DNA from: Pseudarthrobacter enclensis
GTDB lineage: Bacteria; Actinomycetota; Actinomycetes; Actinomycetales; Micrococcaceae
NCBI RefSeq assembly: GCF_001457025.1
Contig: NZ_KQ758599.1
Span: 372,001 to 436,000, forward strand
DNA: 64,000 nt
Reading direction: 5' to 3'
The notes beneath the pieces are model-generated. The model ran no database searches and was not told where the DNA came from. It worked only from the letters and a program-made list of their open reading frames with translations. Positions 61,503-64,000 of this stretch are shown piece after piece. A program made the translations under genes and the position numbers. Each line of letters begins with the position of its first letter. Positions within the stretch are counted from its first letter, which is position 1.

Positions 61503-62710
61503 AGCGTGATACCTGCCTTGCTGGAGGAAGTTCCGGCGCCCAGCGGTGCGGGCGCGTCAATGGTGTTGGGCACGAAGCGGCAGAAGTAGTCCGTGATGGG
61601 GCCATCCGATTCCCGGATGCCGCAGCCCACGGACTCGCCGTCCACCACCCACAGGCCCAGGACAGGGTGGTTGCCGTCGAAGTCGGGCAGTGGGTGGTAC
61701 TGCTGGTAGCACCAGCCTTCGCGTCCGTACCCGCCGGGCTGCTCCAGGCTGAGTCCCGGTGCGTGGATTTTGATGTTGTCCCCTTCGCGGCCGTGCAGCG
61801 GCTTGGCCACCCACTCGGTCAGCGGGCCGGGATTGTCCAGGTACGCCGGCAACAGGTTGGGGTGGTTGGGGTAGAGGTGCCAGAGCGCGGCCAGCAGCGC
61901 CTTGTTGGAGAGCAGCATCTTCCAGGCCGGCTCCACCCAGCGCGGGTTGTGGGCGCGTTCCAGCAGCCGCGGACCGAACGGCTCCTTCACCATCTGCTCC
62001 CACGGGTAGAGCTTGAAGATGGTGCTGATCATGAAGTTGTCCATGTCCACGAACCGGTTCAGGTTGGGGTCCCAGCCGATATCGGACATGTTGATGCCGA
62101 TGGTGGTCCACCCGGCCTGGCTGGCCACATCCCGCATGTAGGCAGCCGTCATCCAGTCCTCGCCGGATTCCTCCACCTCGGAGTGGGCCACGTGCAGCGT
62201 GGACATGCCGGTGCGGTATTGGAACTTCTTCCACTGCCGGATCAGGGCCTCGTGGATGCCGTTCCACTGGTCCTTCTCCGGGAAGACGTCCTGCAGCCAG
62301 AACCACTGGGCTACGGCGGCCTCGATCAGGCCCGTGGGGGTGTCGGCGTTGTATTCGAGCATCTTGGCGGGACCGCCCTGCCCGTCATAGATGAAGTCGA
62401 AGCGACCGTAGACATCCACGTCACCGGCCTGCAGGGATGCTGCGGCGAGCTCCAGGGCCTGGGGGCCGATGCCGATGGGCCCCATGGCGCCGGTGGCAAG
62501 GAACTTGGCCGCCTCGAGGCACATACGGTGCATCTCTTCGGCCGTATTCTCCAGCGTTTCCACCTCCGCCTCGGTGAACTCGTAGTAGGCGGACTCGTTC
62601 CAGTACTCGATCTTCCGGCCGTCGTCCATGGTGGTGGTGGAGAAGACCAGGCCCTGCTCTTCGATTTTCTGTTTCCAGCCCGGGCGGGGGGCTGCCGGCA
62701 ACCGCTTCAC
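61499..62710 (-). CDS. YgiC-like ATP-grasp ligase (glutathionylspermidine synthase family)
   Basis: 403 residues. ATP-grasp ligase of the glutathionylspermidine synthase C-terminal type. The sequence around YGRFDFIYDGQGGPAKMLEYNADTP (Mg/ATP Asp and Glu and Asn; shown in part) and the end GWCYQQYHPLPD are typical of YgiC/YjfC proteins, which lack the amidase half of E. coli Gsp synthetase. The natural substrates are unknown. GTG 62710 has GGGAGG upstream. The YgiB-like gene precedes it by 2 bases, as in the E. coli ygiB-ygiC pair. Confidence 0.88.
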   Translation of the reverse strand: MKRLPAAPRPGWKQKIEEQGLVFSTTTMDDGRKIEYWNESAYYEFTEAEVETLENTAEEMHRMCLEAAKFLATGAMGPIGIGPQALELAAASLQAGDVDVYGRFDFIYDGQGGPAKMLEYNADTPTGLIEAAVAQWFWLQDVFPEKDQWNGIHEALIRQWKKFQYRTGMSTLHVAHSEVEESGEDWMTAAYMRDVASQAGWTTIGINMSDIGWDPNLNRFVDMDNFMISTIFKLYPWEQMVKEPFGPRLLERAHNPRWVEPAWKMLLSNKALLAALWHLYPNHPNLLPAYLDNPGPLTEWVAKPLHGREGDNIKIHAPGLSLEQPGGYGREGWCYQQYHPLPDFDGNHPVLGLWVVDGESVGCGIRESDGPITDYFCRFVPNTIDAPAPLGAGTSSSKAGITL

Positions 62711-62712
62711 CC

Positions 62713-63333
62713 TCAGCCTCCCGAGCTCTTGCCGCCGCTGGTACCGCTCTTGGCGCTGGTACCGAATCCGCCGCGGCTCACCGTGCCGCCCTTGGAGCTG
62801 TACCCAGTGGAGGCCTTGGCGCCGCTGGGAACGGTCCTGGTGTAGTTGGGCGCGGTGGACCGGTTCTGGCCAACGGCCGGGACCGCGGCGCCGCGGGAGT
62901 AGAAGTACCAGGCGTACAGCCCGCCGCTGCGGCCGGCGGAGCTGTCGCAGTTGCGGTCCTCGACGCGCTCGCCGGTTTCGTCGTTGAAGCACACCTGCGC
63001 GTATTCAGGATCGTCCTGGTTGCTGGCCACGACCGCGGTGATGGTTCCTGCGAGCAGTGCTGTCACGCCCAGGCCCACGACGACGGTCCGCCGCTGGGAG
63101 CGCTTCTTCCGGGCCGCTTCTTCCTGGCGCTGCTTCTCCCGGTCCCGGGCAAACGGGTCCACCGGGGTGACGGGCTGGTTCAGGAGGTCGGGGCGCAGGT
63201 CCGGTTTGGGCACCTGCCACGGGGGAGGCTTGGGGGCGTTGGCGCCGCCGGCGGGCGCAGCACCGTCACCGGCCGGCCCGTCCTGCGGGCGTTGGTCCTG
63301 CCCGTCCTTGGGATCCTTATCATCTTGATCCAC
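62713..63333 (-). CDS. YgiB-like membrane-anchored protein
   Basis: About 206 residues. A Pro/Gln-rich cytosolic N-terminus and basic coiled stretch precede one membrane span (about 98-120; VVVGLGVTALLAGTITAVVA). An external domain with Cys (VCFNDETGERVEDRNC) and a Gly/Ser-rich C-terminus follow, the last part like YgiB/DUF1190. GTG 63333 is preceded by AAGGGGG; ATG 63351 would add six residues. Its pairing with the ATP-grasp gene supports the family call. Confidence 0.75.
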   Translation of the reverse strand: MDQDDKDPKDGQDQRPQDGPAGDGAAPAGGANAPKPPPWQVPKPDLRPDLLNQPVTPVDPFARDREKQRQEEAARKKRSQRRTVVVGLGVTALLAGTITAVVASNQDDPEYAQVCFNDETGERVEDRNCDSSAGRSGGLYAWYFYSRGAAVPAVGQNRSTAPNYTRTVPSGAKASTGYSSKGGTVSRGGFGTSAKSGTSGGKSSGG

Positions 63334-63480
63334 GGCGTCCCCCTTAGTCATCCACGTGAATTGGGCACAGCGCTGCACCCCAAGTTGTGATCTGCACATC
63401 AGCGTAGCCGCTGCCGGTGCCCGGCTGCGAGCCTCAAGAGGGGGAGAACTGCCCACGGCGGAGCGTTGGCGGCCTGACCC

Positions 63481-63486
63481 TAGACT
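63481..63486 (+). promoter_or_regulatory. Leaderless -10 box TAGACT
   Basis: TAGACT, 6 bases before the ATG of the MOSC gene. Confidence 0.6.
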
Positions 63487-63492
63487 TATGCC

Positions 63493-64000
63493 ATGGAAAC
63501 CGCTTCACTGCTGGCCGTCTGCCGTGTCCACCAGCTCCTGCCGGATGCCTCAAGCGTAGGTGTGACCGCAATCGACAAGCGCCCGGCGGAGGGCCCCGTG
63601 AAGGTGCACCGGCTGGGCCTGACGGGCGACATCCAGGCCAACCGGGCCCACCACGGCGGACCCGACCAAGCCATTTACGCCTATTCCCAGGCCGACGCCG
63701 ACTATTGGAGTGGCGTGCTGCAGCGGGACGTGCCGCCGGGAGAATTCGGGGAAAACCTGCGCGTCGCCGGCATTGATGCCACCGGTGCGGTCATCGGCGA
63801 ACGCTGGCGGATCGGGCTCGACGTCGAGCTGGAAGTCACGTCGCCGCGGACTCCCTGCGCAACCTTCCAGCGGCGGCTGGGGGAGCGCCAGTGGGTCAAA
63901 CGCTTCACCGACGAGGGGCGCGTCGGCGCCTACCTCAGGGTGGTCAGGACCGGCAGCATCCAGGCCGGGGACCACATCCATCGCGTCTTCGTTCCGCGTC
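63493..64000 (+). CDS. MOSC domain protein (YiiM-like), 3' end outside window
   Basis: At least 169 residues, open to the window end. The MOSC fold is recognised by GLTGDIQANRAHHGGPDQAIYAY, shown in part, GEFGENLRVAGID and the conserved Cys in SPRTPCATFQRR, the molybdenum-ligand-binding Cys of this family. YiiM-type proteins detoxify or transfer molybdenum-linked groups, for example in N-hydroxylated base reduction. The start follows a TAGACT -10 box. Confidence 0.92.
   Translation, partial: METASLLAVCRVHQLLPDASSVGVTAIDKRPAEGPVKVHRLGLTGDIQANRAHHGGPDQAIYAYSQADADYWSGVLQRDVPPGEFGENLRVAGIDATGAVIGERWRIGLDVELEVTSPRTPCATFQRRLGERQWVKRFTDEGRVGAYLRVVRTGSIQAGDHIHRVFVPR

Noticed and set aside
1..64000. 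CRISPR arrays, insertion sequences, integrases, rRNA genes
   Set aside because: No regularly spaced repeats, transposase or integrase motifs, attachment-site repeats or rRNA sequences were seen.

Overview
The window is chromosomal DNA from a high-GC actinobacterium. The gene families, the strong GC bias at third codon positions, the many GTG starts and the frequent leaderless promoters all fit a soil member of the Micrococcaceae (Arthrobacter, Pseudarthrobacter or Paenarthrobacter). The genus is an inference from gene content; there is no rRNA gene in the window. Coding density is high. I see no insertion sequence, integrase, phage gene or CRISPR array, so this reads as core plus soft-accessory chromosome rather than an island.

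Layout. 1-13.7 kb: the end of a siroheme synthase/SUMT, ferredoxin-NADP reductase copy 1, a run of small membrane and stress-type genes (SRPBCC, DUF1206, AI-2E transporter), a GntR-controlled MFS exporter, a CYTH-CHAD protein, a methionine aminopeptidase divergent from an XRE regulator, and a PucR regulator. 13.8-16.7 kb: a GABA/putrescine catabolic pair (aminobutyraldehyde dehydrogenase and GABA transaminase). 16.7-24.4 kb: a 450-base leader, then a five-gene cell-surface polysaccharide operon made of a small membrane protein, a family 2 processive glycosyltransferase, a membrane-anchored deacetylase, a secreted deacetylase with duplicated carbohydrate-binding modules, and a GH10-like lipoprotein with altered active-site motifs. 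This operon is the best candidate for an undescribed system.

24.4-32.6 kb: RarD transporter, topoisomerase IB (with a possible leader peptide), ferredoxin-NADP reductase copy 2, and an alcohol/aldehyde oxidation operon (GAF regulator, ALDH, Zn-ADH, DUF779). 32.6-43.2 kb: an amino-acid permease, TetR, DUF2461, fur-katA, an MFS exporter whose frame overlaps htpX, yajQ, tRNA-Tyr, a CBS-domain protein and a LysM surface protein. 43.6-53.3 kb: a K+ channel, a thioesterase, an ABC exporter, thioredoxin, an acyl-CoA synthetase, an AlkA-type glycosylase and an SLC13 permease. 53.3-64 kb: the transsulfuration pair cbs-metB, an HxlR-MFS-SDR group, a four-gene operon (YgiB-like, YgiC-like ATP-grasp, APC permease, glutaryl-CoA dehydrogenase), and the start of a MOSC protein.

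Three themes cut across the window. At least 17 starts (one of them the proposed leader peptide) sit 6-7 nt after a TANNNT -10 box, as expected for leaderless mRNAs. Many regulators sit beside clear palindromic operators. At least three different intergenic palindrome types occur, one of them (66 bp) in two copies 57 kb apart.
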